DNA of 64,000 bases from Symbiodinium natans (Eukaryota > Sar > Dinophyceae > Suessiales > Symbiodiniaceae): contig CAJNDS010002150.1 of assembly GCA_905221605.1 (NCBI GenBank), positions 477,485-541,484 on the forward strand, read 5' to 3'. This document shows, in pieces, positions 55,920 through 64,000 of this stretch. Positions within the stretch are counted from its first letter, which is position 1; each line of letters begins with the position of its first letter. The notes beneath the pieces were generated by a model. That model was not told where the DNA came from. It made no database searches and worked only from the letters and a program-made list of their open reading frames with translations. Position numbers and translations under genes: made by a program.

Positions 55920-57045
55920 TAGAAAACTCGAGCCGGCTCGAATTTTCCAAAAAAAACTGACACAGTAGGTCGCCCAAACACGAGCAGGCTCGAATTTTCC
56001 AAAAAAACCTAAATTTCAGGATCTATGGCTCCAGCAGCCCGGTAGATCCTGAAAGTTAGGTTTTTTTGGAAAATTCGAGCCTGCTCGAGTTTCTGGGACC
56101 TAAAGCTTCAAGAATTTTCGGAAAATTCGAGCCGGCTCGAATTTTCCAAAAAAAACTGACACAGTAGATTGCCGAAACACGACCAGGCTCGAATTTTCCA
56201 AAAAAAACCTAAATTTCAGGATCTATGGCTCCAGCAGCCCGGTAGATCCTGAAAGTTAGGTTTTTTTTGGAAAATTCGAGCCTGCTCGAGTTTCTGGGAC
56301 CTAAAGCTTCAAGAATTTTAGGAAAATTCGAGCCGGCTCGAATTTTCCAAAAAAAAACTGACACAGTAGATTGCCGAAACACGACCAGGCTCGAATTTTC
56401 CAAAAAAAACCTAAATTTCAGGATCTATGGCTCCAGCAGCCCGGTAGATCCTGAAAGTTAGGTTTTTTTTGGAAAATTCGAGCCTGCTCGAGTTTCTGGG
56501 ACCTAAAGCTTCAAGAATTTTAGGAAAATTCGAGCCGGCTCGAATTTTCCAAAAAAAACTGACACAGTAGATTGCCGAAACACGACCAGGCTCGAATTTT
56601 CCAAAAAAAACCTAAATTTCAGGATCTATGGCTCCAGCAGCCCGGTAGATCCTGAAAGTTCGGTTTTTTTTGGAAAATTCGAGCCTGCTCGAGTTTTCGA
56701 GACCTGGAGCTTCAAGAATTTTCGGAAAATTCGAGCCGGCTCGAGTTTTCTAAAAAAATGCTGAAACCATAGCTGTGTGACCCCAAGGCCTCATAGATGA
56801 CATGATTTAGGTTTTTTTTGGAAAATTCGAGCCTGCTCGAGTTTTCGAGACCTGGAGCTTCAAGAATTTTCGGAAGATTCGAGCCGGCTCGAATTTTCTA
56901 AAAAATATGCTGATGGCTGTGTGACCCCAAGGTCTCATAGATGACAGAATGTAGGTTTTTTTTGGAAAATTCGAGCCTGCTCGAGTTGTGGTGACCTGGT
57001 GCCTGGAGATTTTTCGGAAAATTCGAGCCGGCTCGAGTTTTCCCG
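55920..57045. repeat. Tandem array of long hairpins
   Basis: Units of 199, 202 and 201 bp (marked by CTGACACAG at 55957, 56156, 56358, 56559), then two shorter variant units of about 145 bp. Each full unit has a 26-bp perfect palindrome (GAAAATTCGAGC...GCTCGAATTTTC) and a 41-bp inverted repeat with one mismatch and a 19-base loop (for example 56184-56224 against 56244-56284). Peptides such as RAGSNFPK and SRLEFSKK are repeat translations. It borders the AT-rich insert, into which one relic frame runs. Confidence 0.95.
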
Positions 57046-57240
57046 AAATCTCTTGATATTCTGACTGCGGTAATTGATACAATTAGTAGCATTAGTTACC
57101 AATTCTATTTCAATTGGTAAGTTTCCCATATTTTTTGACGGCAAATATCTAACTTGTGAGAAGAGGCCACGCAATGGTTTAAATCCAACAATCGTTTTGG
57201 TCTTAAACCCTTGACAATTAACATAAGAACTACCTTTGTG
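57046..57240 (-). pseudogene. Unidentified protein-like frame in the AT-rich insert
   Basis: The minus-strand frame from about 57240 reads SSYVNCQGFKTKTIVGFKPL and later NMGNLPIEIELVTNATNCI before running into the hairpin array. It has no ATG of its own and is in a different frame from the lipase-like relic upstream. Its beta-rich pattern recalls viral structural proteins, a weak inference. It is interrupted and joined to repeats. Confidence 0.4.
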
Positions 57241-57319
57241 TCAAAGAAAACTTAAACTATCAATGAGGATATCTGCGGGACTAAAAGTTTCCATGATATA
57301 TAAATAGCATATATAATTT

Positions 57320-58188
57320 GATTACATATACATACCTTCAACTTGTATTCAATCAAGTAATTCAAAACTATATGAAGTGTCTTACTATTATTCTTCTTCC
57401 TACCTTTCACCTGCTTAACTGCTTCATCTACTTAATTATTCTCAACTAACTTTCTTATCTCTTCGTAAGCGTGTTGTTTAAGTTGCTTCTCTATCTTCGA
57501 TGTCTCTATTTGTTCGTATGTTGTTGCTTTCTTATGAAATGATTATGGCATCAAACTGTTGTTAAAAACTCTTCTTCGGTTATGTCTTGCTTTGTTTTAA
57601 TATTGCCTATATCTTCATAAGGATGTTTTTGTAGAGGGTCTAATGTTGATTTCTTTGATGGTATACTTCCTTTTTCAAACATACTAACGGGGTCGTCTAC
57701 TTTCCGTATTCATATGTTTTGTCCCAGTGTCTTCTGGTCGTTGTCCTGATACATAAGGAGAACCATAGCTACGACTTCTGAATACATTCCCATAATCATT
57801 GTTTATTTGTTGTCCCGATGCTGAACCTAAACTGTGACTTACAATACCAGAAATTCCAGTTTCTTCTTTTCTTTAACCGTCTATTTCAATAAAACCATCT
57901 TGAATGAACTTATCTACATCTTTATAACGCTGAGTCAGTTGCGTCTTATATTAAGGAAGGTTTCAATCACCATAAACATCTCTACAGCTTTTAGTCCCAG
58001 CAATGTATAAAATAGAACCATTTTTTAGATATCCCGTCAGGATTCTCATACGCTAATTTAAGTCCTTGCGTGTCCGTTAAGAATGTCTCTGTCTTTGCGA
58101 ATTCGTCTCTAACTTCATTATGTAGTCTGCTTCTTGTGTTAGGTGCTTTATTTGAAACCCCTTCATCTCTTCTTTTATGTTCATGCAT
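57320..58188 (-). pseudogene. Broken class-3 lipase-like (alpha/beta hydrolase) gene
   Basis: From an ATG at 58188 the minus strand reads 65 codons. Protein-like sequence then continues in shifted frames with several in-frame stops. Visible signatures in order: an AGTKS.RDV oxyanion-type segment (about 58001), SHSLG nucleophile elbow (57839-57825; Ser at 57833-57831), DDPVSMF (57697-57677) with the probable acid, and HPYED (57625-57623 for His). This is the Ser-Asp-His order of lipase class 3 relatives found in protists and large DNA viruses. A helical Lys/Glu-rich tail follows to about 57320. At least three frame changes and several stops mean it is inactive. AT-rich composition unlike the host sequence suggests a foreign origin. 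Confidence 0.6.
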
Positions 58189-58387
58189 TATACAATGGTT
58201 TATAAGGTAATATTTTATCTAATCAATGAATAGTGTTGAAGTTCAAGAAGGTGTATATTGGAAGCTACTATAGAGTGAATAACAGAGATTAGCAAACCAC
58301 ACAAAACCAAATCCAGAAACGGATTCTGTTTGTAGATTTCTGTTGTTTAAACGTGTAGATAATCAATAGCAAGTTGTAGCTTCAGAC
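58189..58387. promoter_or_regulatory. AT-rich divergent intergenic region
   Basis: 200 bp between the ATG of the lipase-like relic (minus) and the ATG of the plus-strand ORF at 58388. AT-rich without repeats. A shared divergent promoter is plausible from the layout only; no defined box is claimed. Confidence 0.3.
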
Positions 58388-58515
58388 ATGGCAAGACACG
58401 AAAGTATCGTAAATACCGGTGTTTTTTCACTTCAACCATATGTGCAAATAAGCACAGGTGCAGAAGGACAAGCAAGAAAAGGATACATATGGATCATGGG
58501 GGGGGGGTGTGACCA
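58388..58515 (+). pseudogene. Truncated ORF divergent from the lipase-like relic
   Basis: ATG at 58388 opens ARHESIVNTGVFSLQPYVQ and reads plausibly to KGYIWIMG (about 58500), where a G run and then a CTATTT microsatellite take over; later residues are repeat translation. Not recognised. Composition matches the AT-rich insert. Confidence 0.4.
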
Positions 58516-58534
58516 TATATATATATTTATTTAT

Positions 58535-58760
58535 TTCTTTCTTTCTCTTTCTATTTCTATTTCTATTTCTATTTCTATTTCTATTTCTATTTCTATTTCT
58601 ATTTCTATTTCTATTTCTATTTATTTATATATATTTATTTATCTATTTATATTTATATTGATATTCATATTCATATTCATATTTATATTTATATTTTTAT
58701 TGTTCTTTATATTTATTTATTCATATTTATCTTTATATTATATATATATATGTATATAAA
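58535..58760. repeat. CTATTT hexamer and AT-rich microsatellites
   Basis: About 14 CTATTT units (58540-58622), then TTTATA/TTCATA-type repeats to a TATATA run at 58738. Marks the right border of the AT-rich insert. Confidence 0.95.
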
Positions 58761-59648
58761 CTGGTTTTAGAGCCTCAACCACGAAACCCTAATACCCACG
58801 AGCTCTATGGCTCACAAGGAAGGGAGCAAAGGCCTTGATCTACGAGTTTGGGGGGCCTAGAATCCTAAGACTCAAGGGTTAAAGATTTAGGGTTGGCTTC
58901 GGGGGAGGGGGGGCAAAACCCTAAACACTAAACTATAGCTTCAGAGGTTTTGTCTGACTGTGCGAAGGGAACCATGTAAGGGCAGACCTGGTTTGCAGTT
59001 CAGGGTTCAGGGTTGAGGGTTTAGGGTTGAGGGTTTAGGGTTTAGGGTTTAGGGTTTAGGGCTTAGGGTTTAGGGTTTAGGGTTTAGGGTTTAGGGTTTA
59101 GGGCTTAGGGCCCATGAGAACGACTCCGATTCTTATGGGCCTTAGGTCCCTGTGCGGCCTGCACTCGCGACGTACTGATTGGATATCCCCCCGAGGTCGA
59201 CCATGAAACCCCTAAACCCTAAACCCTAAACCCTAAACCCTAAACCCTAAACCCTAAACCGTCTGAACGAATGAATGGAATGTAAGCAGGGGGCTTGCTG
59301 TTCATAAGGTCCTGAGGATCGCCCATGGGGGTTTAGGGTCAACACAACTGCAACATGTGCGCCACACTTTCTCCTGGAATCGTGTGATGCGGCTTGCTCA
59401 GATGAATTCATGCCCGCAAAAACAGAAGAGAGCAACGGATTATGCAAGGTGCGCAGGTGGGGAAACTCGCTGCCTCAAGATGCCCCGGACTTCCGACACC
59501 GGCACCTTGACACCCGAACCCGAAACCCTGGAAACGCTCCCTCAGCCCTAAACCCTAAACCCTAAACCCTAAACCCTAAACCCTGATGATAAGCCTTGAA
59601 GCTTAAGCCTGGGGGACCCCAAAATCCTCGGCTGCTCTGCCGCGGGGC

Positions 59649-59693
59649 CAGGGCCGCAGATGCATGGATCTTGCGAGCTTCGACGATGGCTGC
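59649..59693 (-). CDS. Coiled-coil exon, AAIVEARKIHASAAL
   Basis: 45 bp, phase 0, after GCCACCTCGCAG|GCA and before CTG|GCCCCG. The GC donor is weak; the frame runs on APRQSS. Confidence 0.45.
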
Positions 59694-60390
59694 CTGCGAG
59701 GTGGCGCTGAACCCTGGGACTCTAGGCTTTAGAGGGTTTAGGGTTTAGGGTTTAGGGTTTAGGGTTTAGGGTTTAGGGTTTAGGGTCTAGGGTTTAGGGT
59801 TTAGGGTTTAGGGTTTAGGGTTTAGGGTTTAGGGTTTAGGGTTTAGGCTATTTAGTGTGTTCCCTACTTAGGCTTATGTTTGGGCTGTTTAAACCATTCT
59901 GAGCCCTCAACCCTAATGCTTCTTGACGGGTTAGGCCTTGTAAACCCCATCAACCCCCCTAGAAACTAGGGTTTCGGGTTTAGGGTTTTAGGTCTTTGGG
60001 TTGCGCTCTGGTCTTCTCGCGGGAGAATTTGGGAGCCTTTCAAGGTGCAGTCGGTATATGAAAGCCCGAAAGCCGAAGCCACAGTGAACAAGCCTCCAAA
60101 CTCTCCGCCGCTTCAGCATCCCCCAAGCCCTACAAGCCAAGAAAAACCTTGAAACCCAAAAGCCCGACCCCTAAATCCTAAGGATTTGCAGGGCTTAGGG
60201 TTTACCATGGGTTCGGAGTACATTCAGGGGGGCCCCTGAACCTTGCACCCTAATCTCCCTTCTAAATCTTGAGTTGTTGTGGCTTAGGGTTAACGAGCTC
60301 AGAGGTTTAGGGTACCCAAATGCCGGGATTTGGGAGCGTAAAGATGTCTTCCCGACACCCAGGTGGGATTCTGGAGTCATAGAACTCCTT

Positions 60391-60486
60391 CGGAATGGGC
60401 CAGGTGAAAGCTAACTGTGCCTTGGGCCCAAGTCTGACTCTGCGGAATGGGCCAGGTGAAAACTAACTGTGCCTTGGGCCCAAGTC
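60391..60486. repeat. 52-bp tandem duplication
   Basis: CGGAATGGGCCAGGTGAAA...TGCCTTGGGCCCAAGT occurs at 60391 and again at 60443 with one substitution. A 125-codon minus frame crosses both copies and is not considered a gene. Confidence 0.9.
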
Positions 60487-60875
60487 GCCATTCTTTGGCG
60501 GCCATGTTCTGCCAGCCAGACACCTGAGCTGCACGCCAGCTTATGTGCTGACTGGTCGATGCGCATCCAGGCAAGCTCCGGATTCTCTTTGCTTCTGGCT
60601 CTTGGTGGCCATGGCCTGTGCTCCTTCTGGCGGAGCTTCTGAGGCTAAACCAGAAACCCCAAAAACCGAAGCTAACATACATCCTGACAACATTAAACCC
60701 AAGGGGGGACCCTCGAACGGGGGGGGGGGGGTACCCCTTAAATCCCCCGTGCATAAAAAGGGCCCATACTTCGGATCCCGTTGCACCCCTTTAAACAAGG
60801 GTAAGAGACCATACTACGGACGCACGGTTCTAACCTTAGACATAAACTGACCCGAAAGGAAGTCCAGATCCGCAC

Positions 60876-60926
60876 CGCCTCCAACTCCTCGGCCGCCTGT
60901 TCAGCGGCACCCACCGTTTCCGCCAC
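60876..60926 (-). CDS. Coiled-coil exon, VGAAEQAAEELEA
   Basis: 51 bp (17 codons), phase 0 both ends, after CTCGGGCGAG|GTG and before GCG|GTGCGG. Reads VAETVGAAEQAAEELEA. Confidence 0.55.
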
Positions 60927-60999
60927 CTCGCCCGAGGGGGGGGGGGGGGGTCCCCTGTATCGACATGCTTGGGCGCTGGGGTTTAAGGGTTTAGGGGGT

Positions 61000-61160
61000 T
61001 TGGGGGGTTTGGGGGGTTTAGGGGGTTTAGGGGGTTTGGGGATTTGGGGGATTTAGGGGTTTAGGGGGTTTAGGGTGGGGGTTTAGGGGGTTTAGGATGG
61101 GGGTTTAGGGGGTTTAGGGGGTTTGGGGGGTTTTTTGGGGGGTTTAGGGGGTTTGGGGCT
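61000..61160. repeat. GGGGGTTTA-type G-rich array
   Basis: GGGGGTTTA/GGGGGGTTTG units of 8-10 bp, the G-rich counterpart of the C-rich array at 38565-39035. Confidence 0.9.
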
Positions 61161-61353
61161 TGCGAATCCTCAAACGCGGCCAGACCCATGCGCCTCAACT
61201 CACACCCCCTCCACCCCGAATCTTGGAGGTTCAAAGAGGCATACCCTGCAACGTTTAAGCAACAACGTCCCCCGGCCCTAGACCCTAAAATCTTTAAACC
61301 CCAAACCCTCAATCCCACGAAACCCTAAACCCTCCGCTCTGAACCCTCGCCAC

Positions 61354-61410
61354 CTCGTCCGGGGGAAGGATCTCCAGCCCTTTCAGGAAGGGGAGCTCCG
61401 TCTCGCTCAC
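61354..61410 (-). CDS. Exon, VSETELPFLKGLEILPPDE
   Basis: 57 bp (19 codons), phase 0 both ends, after TTAAGCACTCAAG|GTG and before GAG|GTGGCG. Confidence 0.5.
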
Positions 61411-61897
61411 CTTGAGTGCTTAATACGGGGTCATGAAAAGTTTACAATTTAGGGTTTAGGGTTTTGGGAAAAGATGGGTGAGTGGGTAGTCCAGAGTCTA
61501 CAGGGTTAAGGAGCTCGGGGTCTCGTTTGGGCCTGGGTTCTTCAACAAGCCGAAAGAGTTGGCTGCAAACCCTGAACCCCCAAAAGCCACGAAAAGTCCT
61601 CAACCCCAAACTAGGATGGCCCACAATACCCTCTGAAAAATATTCCTAAATATCATCCTCTTAAACCCGATAAGGGAGAACCTACAATATGACTACCTAG
61701 TAAAGCTCCAAATCCCTCCCCATTGCTGCACCCAAGCAGACACCCAACCGCAAGTTCCGAACTCCAAAAGCCCACCTACCCGAGATCCTTGGGGTGCCCT
61801 GAACCTACACCCTAAACCCTAAACCCTAAACCCTAAACCCTAAACCCTAAACCCTAAACCCTGAACCCTGAACCCTGAACCCTATAACCTGAAAAAC

Positions 61898-61948
61898 CTG
61901 GCGGGCCTTCTCCAAGAGCTGCTCCACGAGGTCAGCCTTGGCCTTCAC
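61898..61948 (-). CDS. Coiled-coil exon, VKAKADLVEQLLEKARQ
   Basis: 51 bp (17 codons), phase 0 both ends, after GAGCTTCGGAG|GTG and before CAG|GTTTTT. Textbook heptad pattern. CCCTAAA array on the left, TTTAGGG on the right. Confidence 0.6.
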
Positions 61949-62521
61949 CTCCGAAGCTCAAGCTTCAGGGCCTTTAGGGTTTGGGGTTTAGGGTTTAGGG
62001 TATTGGGGCTTGGAGTTTAGGGTTTAGGGTTTAGGGTTTAGGGTTAGGGTTTAGGGTTTAGGGTTTAGGGTTTAGGGTTTAGGGTTTAGGGTTTAGGGTT
62101 TAGGGTTTAGGGTTTAGGGTTTGGGGCTTGGAGTTCGCTGGGTGGCGGCATATTGTTGCACTCACCAAGATTTGCAAAGGCACCCTCTTTCCACTCACCA
62201 AAGACAGTAATGTAAACCCTGGCGCACGAGAAATAGACCAAGGCGAAGGCGAAGTTTGCAACACGGACAAGATTCCAAGCTAAACCCTAAAAGGTAGAAA
62301 TGCTATACTCCAAACACGAAAGCTCACCCAAGCCAATCACCCCAAACCGTAAAGCTCAAACCCTGAACCCTAAACCATACTAAACCCTGAACCCTGAACC
62401 TTAACCCGAAAACCCTAAACCCTAAACCCGAAAATCCTAAATCCCAAACCCTAAACCCTAAACCCTACCTAAACCCTAAACCCTAAACCCTAAACCCTAA
62501 ACCCTAAACCCTAAACCCGTC

Positions 62522-62575
62522 CCGCAGGTGCACCTCACGCAGCTTCGCTGCGGACTCGATGCGGCCGCGCTGCAC
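62522..62575 (-). CDS. Coiled-coil exon, VQRGRIESAAKLREVHLR
   Basis: 54 bp (18 codons), phase 0, after GGCACGAGAG|GTG. The phase-0 donor would be GA (CGG|GACGGG); a GT two codons later, formed by GTTTAGGG, is the alternative. Confidence 0.5.
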
Positions 62576-62829
62576 CTCTCGTGCCGAAAAGGGTCGTTAA
62601 AATTTCCCGTGACCCCTTGGGAACACTAACAGGGCCCTAAACCCTAAACTCTAAACTCTAAACCCTGAACCCTAAACCCCAAACCCTAAACCCTAAACCC
62701 TAAACCCTAAACCCCCTTTGGGCAAAAGTTATTTTTGGGGTGCCCTCAGCCCTTAACCCCCACTTTCGGGCTGACGGTTTAGGGTCAAGGTGGTGCTTGT
62801 CAATGCCAAGACCTAACGCTGGAAACCCT

Positions 62830-62985
62830 AAACCCCTAAACCCTAAACCCCTAAACCCTAAACCCCTAAACCCCTAAACCCCTAAACCCCTAAACCCCTA
62901 AACCCCTAAACCCCTCAACCCCTCAACCCCTCAACCCCTCAACCCCTCAACCCCTCAACCCCTCAACCCCTCAACCCCTCAACCC
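62830..62985. repeat. CCCCTAAA / CCCCTCAA octamer arrays
   Basis: Eight CCCCTAAA units followed by about ten CCCCTCAA units: two adjoining homogenised variants. Confidence 0.95.
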
Positions 62986-63286
62986 CAAACCCTAAAACCC
63001 GGACCCAAAACTCCAAGAAGCGCAGTCCCCCCCTCCCCCCGCCCCAGCATCAAGCTTGCAAACCCCACAACTCCCAACTTGATCTACAACGTGCCAGCCC
63101 TGAACCGCAGAAAGGGCAGTGATGCTCGGCCTTTGGGCTTCGGGTCTGAGGTTTAGGGCTTAGGGTTTAGGGTTTAGGTTGAGGGTGGAGGGTTGATGGT
63201 TGAGGGTTTAGGGTTTCGGGTTTAGGGTTTAGGGTTTAGGGTTTAGGGTTTAGGGTTTAGGGTTTAGGGTTTAGGGTTCAGGGAGC

Positions 63287-63325
63287 CTTGGAAGCTGCCA
63301 ACATCGCGTTCAGCTTCGCCTGCAC
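63287..63325 (-). CDS. Coiled-coil exon, VQAKLNAMLAASK
   Basis: 39 bp, phase 0 both ends, after CTGCTTTCGAG|GTG and before AAG|GCTCCC. Highest-coordinate exon of the series; the 5' end of the gene probably lies beyond the window. Confidence 0.5.
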
Positions 63326-63443
63326 CTCGAAAGCAGGGTTTGGGTGGCTTCGGAGGTCGGATTTAGGAGATTTAGGGGTTGGGGGTTTAGGGGTTCGGGT
63401 TTAGGGTTTCGGGTTTCGGGTTTAGGGCTTAGGGTTTTAGGGC

Positions 63444-63671
63444 CTAGGGTTTAGGGCCGGCAGGCTGGCTGTGATGACTGCTTTGGGGGGCTGCCTGCCG
63501 CCCTTGCGGACAAAACTCTGATCGCGGGGGTGGGCTGCCAAAATCCGTAAACCCAATGTAGGCCCATGACACCGCATCCGTCTGGTCAAGAGAGAAAAAC
63601 ACCTCTGTAGGTGCCACCGAAACCCCAGATTGACCTGCTAGATACCTGTGTTGCTGTGCAGGAACATACAT
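63444..63671 (-). CDS. Possible exon or small ORF
   Basis: An ATG at 63671 opens a 75-codon frame whose first two thirds (QSGVSVAPTEVFFSLDQTDA, then VSWAYIGFTDFG) look protein-like; the end runs into repeat (PAGPKP). Unrecognised. Confidence 0.3.
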   Translation of the reverse strand: MYVPAQQHRYLAGQSGVSVAPTEVFFSLDQTDAVSWAYIGFTDFGSPPPRSEFCPQGRQAAPQSSHHSQPAGPKP

Positions 63672-64000
63672 TGAGGCGCCAGAATACGGAAACCATGTAG
63701 CAGAAGCTTGAACTCAGGCGCATGTGTGTGTTTGTGTGATCAGGAGGAGGCAGGTAAGGCTCTATTGAGTACTAGTTCACGACACAAGCCTATGAGCCTA
63801 TGACTGTAACCTAAACACGTTCCTTAACTTGAAACCCTAATTCCTAAACCCTAAACCCTGAACCCTAACTCGTGTTTGGTGCTAGCTCCATACCCCCTCG
63901 CCCTGAACCCCAAACCGCGAAAGCGTCGAAGCCCCCTAAAGCCCCCCCAAACCCTAAACCCTGTACTGTAAACCCTAAACCCTAAACCCTACACCCTACA

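Noticed and set aside
56209-57174. Frames with SRLEFSKK / RAGSNFPK repeats
   Set aside because: Translation of the hairpin array; only the first part of the minus frame above about 57046 looks like unique protein.
60377-60850. Plus and minus ORFs of 85-125 codons
   Set aside because: They cross a 52-bp tandem duplication and a small GC-rich inverted element; no conserved feature.

Overview
The window looks like nuclear DNA of a eukaryotic alga, most probably a dinoflagellate. This is an inference from three things seen here: telomere-type TTTAGGG/CCCTAAA repeats scattered in both orientations across all 64 kb; exon-like islands bounded by AG|G acceptors and a mixture of GT, GC and occasional GA donors, as known from dinoflagellates; and a repeated protein module (VLEGP-type core followed by GWVTVKGN.GT) that I recall, unverified, from predicted dinoflagellate proteins. 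No rRNA, convincing tRNA, CRISPR array or bacterial-type operon was seen. Most open frames of 60-120 codons are only the repeat read through (LNPKP / GFRV peptides) and are not genes.

Main reading. Between about 2.3 and 63.3 kb the short non-repetitive islands between repeat arrays read on the minus strand as about 50 micro-exons of roughly 20-75 bp. Most are multiples of three, in phase 0, and bounded by plausible splice sites. The high-coordinate (5') half (about 26-63 kb) encodes Ala/Glu/Lys/Leu-rich coiled-coil segments. The low-coordinate (3') half (about 2-19 kb) encodes at least four copies of the VLEGP...GW module. Several neighbouring exons chain in phase, best at 7489-7543, 4310-4344, 3147-3202 and 2295-2355, and at 18383-18446, 17508-17561 and 16853-16927. 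The telomere repeats would then be intron sequence: the G-rich strand often follows the donor and the C-rich strand precedes the acceptor, so many introns have inverted telomere-repeat ends. One giant gene or several is undecided.

Nested in this landscape are two ordinary intron-poor genes: a RING-like/TPR-like gene at 34648-35654 (minus) split by an apparent one-base frameshift, and an unrecognised 254-codon ORF at 43069-43833 (plus) whose 5' part is duplicated at 43943-44211.

Mobile DNA: a 655-bp element with perfect 30-bp terminal inverted repeats and an 8-bp target duplication (26935-27589); several families of small inverted-repeat elements, some with telomere repeats inside; an array of near-perfect hairpins (about 55.92-57.05 kb); and beside it an AT-rich insert (57.05-58.5 kb) with the broken remains of a lipase-like gene and a divergent ORF, plausibly of viral or mobile-element origin.

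Limits: everything was read by eye. Exon calls rest on frame, splice-site look and module similarity; no alignment or transcript evidence was available.
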